From: Mytilinidion resinicola
Taxonomy: Eukaryota > Ascomycota > Dothideomycetes > Mytilinidiales > Mytilinidiaceae
DNA length: 64,000 bases
Assembly (NCBI RefSeq): GCF_010093595.1
Contig: NW_022985446.1
Location: forward strand, 845,151-909,150
Reading direction: 5' to 3'
The position numbers and the translations under genes are program-made. Below, in pieces: positions 12,395 to 23,311 of the stretch (positions within the stretch are counted from its first letter, which is position 1; every line of letters begins with the position of its first letter). The notes under the pieces are model-generated. The model did no database searches. It saw only the letters and a program-made list of their open reading frames with translations, and was not told where the DNA came from.

Positions 12395-15300
12395 CTACAA
12401 AAACGCCTCACTCCCACCCCCCCTCATAACCGCCCTCAAGCTCCCCCATCCCCTCCGTCCCCTCTCCTCCCTAACCTCCACACTCACAGGCCTCCGCCCC
12501 TTACCCTCGACCACCCTCAGCCTCTCCCCTTGACCGCCATCCCCAGCCCCGTTCTCCGCCCCAATCTTCCCCAACGGCCTCCTCTCCCCTCCCACCCTCA
12601 ACCCCAACCCCAACGCCCCCATCTCCCCAAACCCCACCGTCGGACTATCCCCACCCAGCAGCTCCCTCGCGCTACTCCGCTGCGCATGCGCGACAGACAC
12701 CGCGACACTGTGCCGCGGATCCAGAACCGCGAGCGCCGGGGACTCTTGCAGCGCGTAGTCCGTTATATTCCCGCTCTGGGAGCGCGAGAGCAGGGAGGAG
12801 GCGGTGCGGTGCTGGTGGGTGAGGCGTTTCGAGGAGCGGGGACGGGACGTGGAGTGCCGGGGGTTGAGGGGCAGCGGGATGGGGGGCGCTTCGAAGTAGG
12901 GGTATGCGGAGGACTGGGTGCGGGAGGGGTCGCGGTTGTGGGATTTGGTGGTGCTGGAGGAGGGTTTGCGGGAGTGGCGCGCGGCGGAGAAGGAGGAGGA
13001 GGGTTGGGAGGTGGTGGAGTGGGCGCCGTGGGAGGGAGAGCGGCGGTGGCGGATCTGGGTGGTGCGTTTGGAGGTGCTAGGGGATGCAGCGAGGGTTTCA
13101 CGGGCTCTGGCTTTGCCTTTGTCATGGCTTCGGCGAGGGGCGTTGGAGGTGGACGTGGGGCCGGGACCTGAGTATCTGTTCTCCTTGCCGCCGTGCTCGG
13201 GTTCCAGTGTCAGCGCTTTGCTAGTGCGCTTTGAGGTCCTGCTTTCTCGGTTGCTTCTGCGAGTGTGGTTGATCCTCAGCGGTGGGAGTACGAATTGGGT
13301 CTCTTTCTCGCCGAGTTTATCGTCGTCTGCTTCAAAATCGACGGAGTAGACGCTCTCGCTCATTTCGGCATCCTCGAAGATCTTGCTACTGCGGAGAGTC
13401 CCAAGACTGTAATTTATGCTGTGGCTGCGAACACTTTCTCCTGTGTTGGACCGACTGGCTGGGCGTGGGTAGCCTTCAGATATGCCACGCCGCCATGAAT
13501 TGGGACGCTCTCGTTTCTGGACGTGGCCAGCCGAGGATGCGCTGGAATAGGTGGGTGCGAAGGATCTATGGGTCGGTTGCTTACGTAGACTTCCGGGAAA
13601 TTCATCCCTTGTGGACCCGTAAGCCAGTGATGTTGACGCGGATTGGGTACGCAGACTGCCGGTGAACTCCTTCCTGTCTCTCTGGTATATAGGCTCTGAT
13701 GGCCGGACGATGGCAGCCGATGTTGACGCGGCCGCGTCCACTAAGCTGGAAGGTGCCGGATCAGATGGAATCACTGGAGGCTTGTAGCTGGAGGACGATG
13801 CTCGAGAGCCAGCAGCAAAGAACGGCGACAGATTTGAAGCGCGCTTCTTGATGTAGCTTTGGCGTCTTTCATCTAGAGTTCTACGATCTGGGACGTTGTC
13901 GCTGAATGTGGATACAACGCGTATACTACGACGCTTGTCCGTAGCCGTCATGTATTGGGCTGTGTGACGTGCAGGAGGAGGTTGAGGGAAGGCAGACGGT
14001 GTCGTTGAGAGGACGCTAGTTGACCGTGTACTATAAGAGCCGAAGCTCGTGTGGTCGCGTGGACGTCGAGGGGTTGACCAGCTGCTCATGCTTCGGGATG
14101 GAGAGTAAGGGCTGCGACCGTATCCGAGGCCAGTAAGACGACGGTTTACTGGCCTTCCGCTACTTCGATAGGAGTTACGATACACGGGCGTTGTTTGGCG
14201 TCGTCGCTTAGTGGGTGTACCAGAGCTCTGTGACATGGACATGCCTCGAGATATACGTGCTATCTCTGTAGGTATTTTCATCGAGTCGTATGGGTTGTGC
14301 GACGGTCCCATTTCTTCCTTGTAGCCCCAAGATGAGCGGTCAAAGTCCTCAAGGATCTTTGCTTCGCCATCTCCAAGAGAGCTACATCCAGTTGATATGT
14401 TCTTCTTATGTTTCGGAGATGCAACGGGTAGGTTTAAGGCGAGCTGTGGAGGGTGCTCGGGTGTCCGCTCCCGACTTTCCCGGACCTCTCCTTTCTCAAG
14501 GTCTCGCGGAGGGCTAGAAGCAACATCTTCGATATCTTCCCATTCATCGGAATGCGTAATAGGCCTCGATATCTCCGGTCGCGGTGAGGTTTTGGGCTTC
14601 CTCTGTCGCCGATGTCTGCAGAGAAGAATGGCCAATGCCAAGATTGCAGTCAGCAGTACCACCCCGCCAATAACAGCTCCAATGGTAATAGCAGTTCTCT
14701 TCGAAAAGTGCTCGGTTGCTGCCTTGTCATTTCCGGAAGCGGCGTTGGAGTTGACTGGATTTTCATTCGATGAACTAGGCGTTCCAGCTGTCGGATCTTT
14801 GGCGTCGAAGGCAGAGATATGTATGTTGAAGGTCTGAGAGTCGTGGCTAGATCCGTCCTTGCTCTTCGCTGTCAATGTAGCTTGGATATCTTGTGGAGCA
14901 GTATCTGTTGGAATTTGCCCATGGATAGTCAGAGTTGCAGAATCGTAGCTGAACCACTTCGCTGCGTTTCCAACTTCGACAGAAGTTGTCTCATCGTCTT
15001 GGCCGATAATGGAGCGGTCCAATGTATAGTTAAAGTCCTTTCCCACAGTAGCGTTTACTTGTCCAATCTCTCCACTGAACAACGGTGACACGAACGAGAA
15101 ATGAACTGTCGTATTGGCAGTGTCGCCATAAGTGTCTTTAGCAACAACGGTGACTTCTTGCGACATTAGCCCAGTTGGAGGTGTGCCCGTCAAAGCGAAC
15201 GTGCGCGGGTCGAACGAAAGCCATGATGGCGCGTCAGCCGTCACACTCTGGATATCTCCATCCGAAATCTGGTTCCCGTCCAGACTCAGATGGCTGCGAA

Positions 15301-16042
15301 GTGCGGTAAAGCTAATCGCATCGCCTTTCGGCGATGATACTGTCTGCTTTAAGGGGCTGAAGAGAAACTCATGGTTGCTGACGACGAGCGAAAACGTTAC
15401 CCAAGCTTCAGCATACTTCGGGATATCTGACGCTATGAGAACAATATCGAAGGTCTGTGGTGACGTCGATAGTTGAGGGGTTGTGCCAGAGAAATGAAGA
15501 GAGCCTCCATCAAAGGCGATCCACGATGGTAGGGGCGTATGATCAGACAAAGTTGCGTAGTATGACAGAGGTTTCCCGGCATCCGTAAAGGTGCTTAGTG
15601 GAAACTTGAAGTCGAGTGGCTTAGCGGCCAAGAGCGCTAGAGTAGACGGTCCTGACAAACTTCCAGTCTTTACAAGAACGTCGGACACATTCACACTGGC
15701 AGCAGGGCCGCCCGATGCCGTGGTCATCATTGTTGCCTGCATGGTAGCGACCGCACCCGCGGCGCCGGCAGCAGTGATAGTAAAAGTCTTAGACCCTGCA
15801 TCGTTGGGTCCTGGGGATCCCCACAGAGTTCTGGTCGCGCCGTCCAAAGAAAGCCAAGAGGGACTGTCCGTCAGAGAATATTGCAGATTCTCTGATTGAG
15901 GTTCAAATGTGGTCAGAGCGAACTGAAATCTGAATGATTCTCCCACATGCGCCACGGGCGGAACTTGCGAATTGAAGGGGTAATTGACCTGAGGCACTGC
16001 GGTCACTACTACCGCCAGAAGCAAGACAGCGGCGCTCCACAT
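12395..16042 (-). CDS. AXL2: Axl2-like plasma-membrane glycoprotein, cadherin-like repeats
   Basis: Type I membrane protein that marks growth or division sites; yeast Axl2/Bud10 sets axial budding and the Aspergillus orthologue acts in conidiophore septation. Single exon, 1215 aa. Seen: signal peptide in residues 1-16 (MWSAAVLLLAVVVTAV), four cadherin-like (CADG) repeats at about 25-110, 135-220, 230-315 and 325-410, each with a PSWLSLD-like or PSWIAFD-like core, a linker, one membrane segment at about 450-474 (ITIGAVIGGVVLLTAILALA) followed by basic CRHRRQRK, and a long Ser/Arg-rich cytoplasmic tail. The tail's last 200 residues come from very GC-rich DNA, which produces large shadow frames on the other strand. 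The start is the first ATG giving the signal peptide. Confidence 0.93.
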   Translation of the reverse strand: MWSAAVLLLAVVVTAVPQVNYPFNSQVPPVAHVGESFRFQFALTTFEPQSENLQYSLTDSPSWLSLDGATRTLWGSPGPNDAGSKTFTITAAGAAGAVATMQATMMTTASGGPAASVNVSDVLVKTGSLSGPSTLALLAAKPLDFKFPLSTFTDAGKPLSYYATLSDHTPLPSWIAFDGGSLHFSGTTPQLSTSPQTFDIVLIASDIPKYAEAWVTFSLVVSNHEFLFSPLKQTVSSPKGDAISFTALRSHLSLDGNQISDGDIQSVTADAPSWLSFDPRTFALTGTPPTGLMSQEVTVVAKDTYGDTANTTVHFSFVSPLFSGEIGQVNATVGKDFNYTLDRSIIGQDDETTSVEVGNAAKWFSYDSATLTIHGQIPTDTAPQDIQATLTAKSKDGSSHDSQTFNIHISAFDAKDPTAGTPSSSNENPVNSNAASGNDKAATEHFSKRTAITIGAVIGGVVLLTAILALAILLCRHRRQRKPKTSPRPEISRPITHSDEWEDIEDVASSPPRDLEKGEVRESRERTPEHPPQLALNLPVASPKHKKNISTGCSSLGDGEAKILEDFDRSSWGYKEEMGPSHNPYDSMKIPTEIARISRGMSMSQSSGTPTKRRRQTTPVYRNSYRSSGRPVNRRLTGLGYGRSPYSPSRSMSSWSTPRRPRDHTSFGSYSTRSTSVLSTTPSAFPQPPPARHTAQYMTATDKRRSIRVVSTFSDNVPDRRTLDERRQSYIKKRASNLSPFFAAGSRASSSSYKPPVIPSDPAPSSLVDAAASTSAAIVRPSEPIYQRDRKEFTGSLRTQSASTSLAYGSTRDEFPGSLRKQPTHRSFAPTYSSASSAGHVQKRERPNSWRRGISEGYPRPASRSNTGESVRSHSINYSLGTLRSSKIFEDAEMSESVYSVDFEADDDKLGEKETQFVLPPLRINHTRRSNRESRTSKRTSKALTLEPEHGGKENRYSGPGPTSTSNAPRRSHDKGKARARETLAASPSTSKRTTQIRHRRSPSHGAHSTTSQPSSSFSAARHSRKPSSSTTKSHNRDPSRTQSSAYPYFEAPPIPLPLNPRHSTSRPRSSKRLTHQHRTASSLLSRSQSGNITDYALQESPALAVLDPRHSVAVSVAHAQRSSARELLGGDSPTVGFGEMGALGLGLRVGGERRPLGKIGAENGAGDGGQGERLRVVEGKGRRPVSVEVREERGRRGWGSLRAVMRGGGSEAFL

Positions 16043-16483
16043 CCTCTAAACTCTGGAGATTAGCATATATCCTAACCGAATCTGAAGGTACGTACCGAGC
16101 GACGAAACAGTATTTCGTGAACCCAAATAACTTCCAGCAATCGAGAGATATATTCCAAAGCGCTGTCAGCTGGATTAGTATCAGGTATAACTGAGACAGG
16201 GCGTCACCCAAGGCAAGTCATGGCCGACCACGAACGGGATTAATGGTCTCCTGCGGGGCGCGCTCTATCGCGTCGGACGCGTCTTCGGTGGCAGGACCTT
16301 ACGTCCATTCTTCCCGAAAAATTCGACTGTTGCGGGAATCAGGAATGGGGATCGATAAGAATGAGGAGACATGAAGGTGGGCGTTCTCCCTACGCAAGGG
16401 ATGACCGCTTGATCCAGCCACCTTATAAACTCCCTGGGACAGAGAGTTCAGGAATATGCTAGAGGAAGCAAGAGAAACTTCAT
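16043..16483. other. Intergenic between AXL2 and the GNAT gene
   Basis: 440 bp upstream of AXL2 and downstream of the next minus-strand gene. It would hold the AXL2 promoter and the GNAT terminator. No other feature seen. Confidence 0.55.
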
Positions 16484-16993
16484 TCATTCGATCTGGAGGG
16501 CCATTCTCAATCCTGTACGTCCGGGCCCGTAGTAATCGGTGCAGCGGTCAATTTGGCAAAATCCAAGAGAAGCGTATAACGCTCTCGCCGCAGTACGATC
16601 TTCATCAACCCATAGCTGAATACAATCTGCCCCATCTTTCTCTTGACGTGATCTAAGCAATAGTACCATTGCTTTGGCGATCCCTCTCTGCCGGTATGCT
16701 GCAGAAACACAAATCTTGTGAAGCAAAACGATGCGCTTCATCCGAAGAAAAACGAGATAACCCACCACTTCGGTCGACTCACTACCCTCTACCACAGCTA
16801 GGGTCACCTTGGTATTACGTTTTTTGAGCTCAGTGTCAAAATCAAAAGCCTCGCTTGATGGAAAGGTCGTTTTTTCAATGCGTTTGACTTCGGTAAGGAG
16901 GCATTGCTGGTCCTTGGGTTTGAACGCCGCCAAGTCGGTGATACGGAAACCGTCAGCCTGAGTAACGGGTACAGTCTTAGACAGCTGGGCCAT
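16484..16993 (-). CDS. GNAT-family N-acetyltransferase
   Basis: Predicted acetyl-CoA-dependent N-acetyltransferase, 169 aa, single exon. Motif A of the family is visible as ICVSAAYRQRGIAKAMV (the R-x-R-G-x-A acetyl-CoA loop) at about residues 92-108, and motif B as YASLGFCQIDRCTDYYG near the C-terminus. The start chosen is MAQLSK at 16993; a longer frame back to 17095 would run into the divergent gene's 5' region. Small single-domain GNATs of this kind are common in fungi; the substrate cannot be told, although a rimI-like protein acetylase is possible. It sits head to head with the EFM6-like gene, 144 bp apart. Confidence 0.85.
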   Translation of the reverse strand: MAQLSKTVPVTQADGFRITDLAAFKPKDQQCLLTEVKRIEKTTFPSSEAFDFDTELKKRNTKVTLAVVEGSESTEVVGYLVFLRMKRIVLLHKICVSAAYRQRGIAKAMVLLLRSRQEKDGADCIQLWVDEDRTAARALYASLGFCQIDRCTDYYGPGRTGLRMALQIE

Positions 16994-17137
16994 CCCGAGA
17001 GCTCTTGTGCGCGTAATGTTGAGAACGAAGGTGGGTGAACGAGACTTTGTTCGAAGGCCGGCCCGAGTTTCAATTTTCCGCACCGACCAGCCCATCCGTG
17101 GATCAACCTCACTACAACCACGCTCGCATCGACCAAC
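16994..17137. promoter_or_regulatory. Bidirectional promoter GNAT / EFM6
   Basis: Only 144 bp separate the two divergent start codons, so both promoters must lie here or overlap the neighbouring coding ends. No TATA box is evident. Confidence 0.5.
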
Positions 17138-17951
17138 ATGGATGACGAAGACGAGCCGAGCGACTTATTTGCTTTCAGTGAGGATCTTGTGCAACTTCCC
17201 AAATACAAAGCTGCCGGTGTGTCAACCGTGGACTTTGATGGACTGCTCTCGACTCCATTGAAGCTCAAGGAGGACTTGTCGGAGGGATGTGGGGGCCAGC
17301 TTTGGCCCGCGGGCATGGTTCTCGCCAAATATATGCTTCGAGTGCATAAAAATAACCTGAAAGGAAAAACGATGTTTGTACGCTCCAATTCTGAGCTCAT
17401 TTTGATCATAGAATGCTAAGTATGTCTGCAGAGTTGAACTCGGTGCAGGAGGCGGTCTCGTCGGGTTTGTCAACTTCGATTTTGTAGACTCTATGCATGC
17501 TAATATCAATCATAGCCTGGCCGTTGCAATCGGCTCCCAGATTGACCAGCCCCTTCTCATCACTGACCAGAAGCCAATGTTCGCCCTGATGGAGCAGAAT
17601 ATTGTTCTCAACGGGCTAGAAACAAAAGCAAAAGCCGCGATCTACGACTGGGGAGAACCAGCTCCGTCGGAAGTTCCAAGTCATCCCGACATCATCCTTG
17701 CGGCTGATTGCGTCTACTTTGAGCCTGCTTTCCCGCTTCTTCAAAAGACGTTAGAAGACCTCATCGGGGAGAAGACCGTTTGCTACTTCTGCTTCAAGAA
17801 GCGGAGGAGGGCGGACCTGCACTTCATGAAGGCAATTCGAAAGAAGTTTGATGTCAGGGAAGTGAGCGATGACTCAGACAAGGTGTCTTATCAGCGCGAG
17901 AACATCTTTCTGTTCGTATTCTATCTGAAGATATCCTCAGCCATGTGCTAA
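17138..17951 (+). CDS. EFM6: Efm6-like protein-lysine methyltransferase (METTL21 group)
   Basis: Seven-beta-strand SAM-dependent methyltransferase; yeast Efm6 methylates a lysine of translation elongation factor eEF1A. Exons 17138-17373, 17432-17464, 17516-17951; 234 aa. Seen: EDLSEGCGGQLWPAG with KYML (the family lead-in), SAM motif I VELGAGGGLVGLAVAIG formed only after both introns are removed, then LITDQ, NIVLNGL, and the catalytic-loop region ILAADCVYFEPAFPLL. Both introns use the donor GTTTGT in place of the GTANGT seen elsewhere in the window. The choice between Efm6 and related family members rests on the GCGG-xx-WPAG segment and is moderately sure. Confidence 0.85.
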
Positions 17952-18230
17952 CAGCGTTGCAGTCACACGATTACGAGAAAATGAAATGATGAGACCATAT
18001 AGTAGTCAATATATATGTGCCTCGATGCCCTAAAAAACCTGAGCATATTACACGAGGATTCCGAAGACTGCTTTTGTTTTCGAGTGTCATAAACACATGC
18101 TATGACGTCAAAATGGCATTAATTATGAACGTCCTTCTGGTCGGGGCTCAAAGCTGAAGAGAATATGCTAACACCCATCAATACGCTGCGCAAAGCTGCA
18201 CAAACCAAAGAAATCTAAGATCACGCGAGC
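17952..18230. other. 3' flank of the EFM6-like gene
   Basis: Short AT-rich intergenic stretch; no gene seen. Confidence 0.5.
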
Positions 18231-18700
18231 TCAACGCTCTGTTTGCCTAGTCTCGCCACTTCGAAAGGAGCATCGCCCTACTCGACTAAATCGTTCTTCC
18301 CCAGACTTATTTTCAACCACAAACCTCTTAGATCGAGTCAACGCTTTCAGCATTTTCCACAAATCCTCCTCCAAATCAGCATCCAATACTGACACAAGAT
18401 CCACCGGGTTAGACGGCGTGCACAGATCTACGAGGCGCACGCACGTTCAATTCTCGAAGTCCTTTCATAATCGCGATTACACGCCATGCTCGTTCCCAAA
18501 CAAGCTTGTCATTGTAGCCGGCCCAGTTGCTCGAGCTCGGGTCGAAATTTAGGAAGGCAAACGAGACTAGGCGTAGGTGACGAGCGGGCAGTATCAAAGG
18601 CGATATCAGTGATATGCATTCTAGACCTCAAGCTGCGCAGAATTAGCCGGAGCATTTCTGTCGTCATTCCCGCATGCTGGATATGTAGTGTATCAAAGCG
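18231..18700 (-). pseudogene. Decayed DUF7730-like fungal protein remnant
   Basis: On the minus strand one frame reads LILPARHLRLVSFAFLNF, WERAWRVIAIMKGLRELNV and then shifts, the continuation RLVDLCTPSNPVDLVSVLDA lying in another frame. This W-x-x-x-W-x-x-I-x-x-MKGLREL layout is what I know from the large DUF7730-like, F-box-like fungal family. The break coincides with a duplicated GTGC/CGTG tetranucleotide near 18435-18445, which would account for the shift. Upstream of 18600 a third frame (FDTLHIQHAGMTTEMLRLIL) may be an earlier part. No complete gene can be assembled. The family assignment is by pattern memory only. Confidence 0.4.
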
Positions 18701-20629
18701 TGTGCAAGATAACTAGAACATAACGGAAAGCGAATGCAGTGAATCAACCATCGTGAGAAGGAATCATGTCGTTATAGTGCCGAGGCATTCTGACCTTGGG
18801 CTTCTGACGAGAACGTGAAAACAACTTGGGGCGAGAGATGTGCTTGATCGACGCAACGAATGAATGCAAATGAAGTCATCAATAGCTAAAAACAAACTCA
18901 TTTCTTACTTCCAATATACCAGGTGAATCAAGCTATGAAGGCGCTGGAATTGGACAGCACGATGAGTTGGAGGAAGGGAATCGTGAAGTTGCAACTGCGC
19001 GGGTGCCCCAAAGGGGGCTGTCTTAGGCATATGCAGTTTAGTCAACAGCAAAGGGCTACGTCTTGAAACCCTACATTATCCCCACACAGGATGCGTGAGG
19101 ATTATAGCATAGCCCCGAATTTGAAGGCATAGATGATTGAACTACGATCAAAGTTTTAAGAGAACTCGTTCCCTACAAGATGATGGGAATTGGTGAAGTG
19201 TCCGTCCCCTTGGCACGGTCCTAGTTAAAGTCGAAGCGGGTCTAGTTTCAGACATCGCTTCTCGTCAATCCAGGAACCTCTTTTCTCCGACTTCATTCCA
19301 TTTCGCTTCCACACCAGAACGGTTCCTGGCCGATCAAACAAATAAAGGCTCTTCTAGAAGCATCAGCACTGATGATCTTGCCAATTGAGATTCAGCGGGG
19401 CCCAAATATTCTAAGGCCAGGCCGGGGACTGGCGACAGTGTCCTGAACTGTGCTACAAGCTCGACCCCTTTGCGTGCTGAATACCCGGACATGTTCGAGC
19501 GGATCTATGCTAAATACAATGGCATTGTACTCGGTTGGCCCCGAGAGCTTTCCTCACCTAGACACCTAGGCTCGTGGGTAGTTCGTGAAGGGTCTCCTTT
19601 ACTGCCCCCGAGTCCTCCTTCTGACAGCTTGAAGCTAGGAGACGGTATGCCTAGTTCTTACTGCGTGTGGAGGCGTTCGGCATCCGGGACCCGCAGGACA
19701 TACCCCGGCTAGGATTGTGGAGTTGAAGATTGAAAAATCTTACCTCTGCGAAGCATTCCCGGTATCCCGGCCGCAAACGCCAACCCCCACCATTCACCCT
19801 TTTAGATGTGGAACACGAGCTTCTAGAGCAATGGCTGCGCCGGATTTTCGAGCAGGAAACCAAAACGTGATACTGCGCAGACGCCTAAGGAGAAATTATG
19901 GGGAAGTATCCAGTCTTCGATAGATGCGAAGGGTGAAACCGCTCGAGGACCTATACATTTAGTTCTCCTCACTCAGTGCTTCTCTTTTACGCCTCGAACC
20001 TCGATATAGAGGCATCATATCTTGTTCGAAATCCTAGGCGCAAGATTATAAGATGCGAGGTGGAATGGAAGTTCATGCGCAGTTAACGCCTTTGCGTAGT
20101 TCATCATCATCGCCAATCTCCCCGAGGTCTCTTTAAGGCTTCCACACCAGAAGTCGACTATACCCGCATCGAGACATTCGTCAAAGCTCAATGCTATGAA
20201 TATGGAACCAATTCCCCGCCACGAAGCTTTGGTGTCTCCTTCCCGAGAAAGAGGAACCACAAATTTCACGGATACTATCATCGCCATTCCGCAATGGTTT
20301 TGTCATTTCGAGGCTGTTCGTTTTCTTTCCGCCGGAGGATCGATATCTGCTTGCTGTACTCACCGCGTAGCTTGCTCAACCGCTTCAGTAAACGTGAGGA
20401 CTTGGAGGCTCGCCAAGTGACTAGGAGATGAAGGCCGATCCCCGATTCGAAGTTTGCGAGAGGTTGGAATGGTATTCTTGCACTTTCCCTCGTGTTTTGA
20501 CCCATCGCGGAGAATTCCGCGAGAAGCCACCCGCTCAGCCATAATCTTTCACTTGTGGCTTGACAGCGCGCACGAGTGAGTCTATATGTTTGGTTTAATT
20601 CTGCCAGCTCCCCAGCTAATTCGAGCAGC

Positions 20630-20720
20630 AGGTCAGTCGGCGCAGTTGGTTCAGCTCAAAGTAAGTACAACAACCTGCAAGGGCTGTGAGTTCAAATCCA
20701 GCCCTTGCCAGGAATCGACA
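20630..20720 (+). repeat. tRNA-like relic with A-box and B-box motifs
   Basis: An A-box-like stretch TCGGCGCAGTTGG (about 20637-20649) is followed about 35-40 bp later by a B-box-like GAGTTCAAATCC. The B-box lies in the loop of a perfect 10-bp hairpin, GCAAGGGCTG against CAGCCCTTGC. The acceptor and T stems of a functional tRNA do not form, so this looks like a tRNA-derived fragment (SINE-like or pseudogene). Confidence 0.35.
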
Positions 20721-23293
20721 TTATGGCTGTTTCCTATAGATTCGACTGAAAAGTCGCGCGGAAACGTAAGTCCATCGTCGCGGAAGTAAAACTGTCCGGG
20801 GTTTTCTACACTCTCCACCGGGAGGGTGGTCTTTTTGCTTTTTGATTCTTATTTTATTTTGGCCCGTGGTGCGGGAAAGCTAACGCGGCATGAAAGGTTG
20901 ACGGCGAGTTTTCCGCGGTGGCTCAACACACCAACATCATCGCGCAGAGTTACCATCCGATGATTCTGCATTCAGACCAAGAACTCACGAATCTATCCAT
21001 GTGTACCAAAACATCTTGCGCGCCTTCCGACTAACCAAGTAGGCGCCGAACCGAACCCTGGATGATGTGGTTCCGGAGGAAGTCCATGGGTTGGTAAGTT
21101 TTCTTTTTTGCCCTGGAAAGATGAAAGTCCTACTTCCCATTGGTGGCCTCCTTATACGAAAGTTAGTTCTGGTGTGGTTTTGCAGGAGAAGGGGTGCTAT
21201 AAAATATGGGACACTAAAACGAATGGGACAGAGGGACGTAGAGGTTTTAGCCAAGAATCAGTGGGAGTTTCCCCCTTCTATAAGGCCAACGAGCGAATGG
21301 CTCGTGCCGTCCCGCGGGCAAATGCATGTCAAGGGGCCCCGAAGTTGTTTCCAGCCAGTGAAGCGCGTGAACGGTGGAATGTTTTGAGCCTCGCGGCCGT
21401 CCATTGGGTTTCATCTTTGCACTGCGCCGCAGGGCTGGTTGCGTCCACTACCTTCGGACCACCACTTGCACCACACCATCTTCGGCGCACGTACGGCCTC
21501 CGCGGCCGCAGAACCACAGCTTGCAACATAAGCGAGGCGGTTGTTTCATGGAATTGCGGAGAGGCACATCCAGTGGGTCTCCTGCTGGCCTCTCGCTGCA
21601 TCTTCTGCACCATATCGGTTTCCCGAATATCCAAAACCAGACACGTGCGAATGCGCGAGAGAACGTTCGAGCAGAGAGCCGAGCCGCGATGAAAAGGCGC
21701 AGGCCTCCTTGCGCAGTCTTTTTGAAACCACTAAACTTGCCACCAGCGTCTACATCTACTCCTTTCTCTGTTTTAGCGTACACCAACGACTCTATCGTTC
21801 TGATCATCCATCGTCAGAACGGGACGTCCTCCTTGCCGATATATCGAAAATGCTTCCTTTTCAGGATATCATACAGTCCTTGAGCTTCATCGTCCAACTG
21901 TCTCATTTCATCTGCGATACTTTCCTGCGAAGCAGACCCCAAACTTCCCCACACGCTTCTATTTCGGCTCTAGAGCGTGGCCCTTCACGTCAGCCCCCGG
22001 CCGTCCTCGACAGGACCTCGAGCTAATCCCTCCCAGCTTCTCAAGAGCCCGAACCTCCTTTGGAGTCCTACAAACTCCCAACGATCGATAACCCACATGA
22101 GACGGTTCAGAGACAAACACCATTTCCCTCATTCCATGGTCCCCTGATTCGACACGGCCGACCCGCATCTGATGGTCTACATGGAGCAGGTAGCCGAACT
22201 GCAACCAACAACTCCGACAACATTCCCACAGCCCATGAGACCTGGCTTTATCGTTTACGTAGATTTCCTCGTGGAAGTCGTCGAGCAGCTTCGGTATCGA
22301 TAAGTGCTGCCTGATACTCGAGTACACTGAATTCTGTGGCTATGCAAGAAACATGAGCACTGGAGAATGTAGCATGCAAAGCTAAGGGCATCGCGGGATG
22401 GGGTTTTGAATGGCAAAGAGGCGTGCTGGTCACGCACCTCATCTTTCACACATAGGTCGGGTAGAATGTCTGCTTTCTCTTTCTGTAAGGTTTGATGGGA
22501 TTACAACGTTTCAATTTCATATGGCAGGCCCCACAAGGGAAGGAAACAGAAGGCTCGCTAGGAGGAGAGAGCAAATCTTTCAGATTGATCAGAATATAAT
22601 TTATGAAACCCCTTACGCCCCCTCAATATCGTCCCCATTATCATGAAGCAACCAAAACAGACTCTAAATTCATCATCTACGAACCATCCGAGCTGTTGCT
22701 AAGCCTGATCTCCCCAGACCTTTCCCTCCACCGCCGATTTGCCCTTACCTTCACACCCCCTCTACAAACACTCGTCTGCCAACGGCGCAAACATCACCAC
22801 CAACCACGCCAGCAATCTCCCTGTTACAGCCCTTGTAATTCCAACCCCAAATCCTCCCCCCTCTCTCCCGCTCCCTCCTCGCCCACGCATCACGCGGCCT
22901 CACACAACTCCACCGCGCTCGGCTCACACACAGACCTACCGCCGGAAGGGTCGGCCCTATTGGAGCTGATGTAGCGCACTGTGGGGCGTCTGACGAAAGG
23001 AGATGGAGATGGTGGAGATGGCGAGTTCTGGGAGCATTTGTGTGCGAAGGGGCAGGGCGAATAGACGAACACTTGATATTGGGAGAGCGGAGGACAGGCG
23101 GCCTACGATGGATACAGATAGCCGCCTCTCTACACTTACTACGACACAGCCTCCCGAGCACACTTCCTCCGTCGCCGAGCAAATCAACCAGCACACAACA
23201 CCATCATACCCCAGGGTTGAGGCTGAGCGGAAACGCTATCACCACACTCCGATACGGCATCTGTGCACGCATCTGCAGCGGCGCGTGCTCGCG

Positions 23294-23311
23294 CCCCCCC
23301 CCCCCCCCCCC
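23294..23311 (+). repeat. Homopolymer run of 18 C
   Basis: An uninterrupted C run directly visible in the sequence. Length is prone to sequencing error and to slippage. Confidence 0.9.

Noticed and set aside
12530..13349. Gly/Arg- and Pro-rich frames of up to 213 codons
   Set aside because: Shadows of the GC-rich AXL2 tail; the AXL2 frame is continuous through the whole region with signal peptide and membrane segment.
21067..21883. Set of 100-190-codon plus-strand frames
   Set aside because: Looked for a spliced gene, including VYQNILRAFRLTK and VPEEVHGL; no consistent frame or family emerged.
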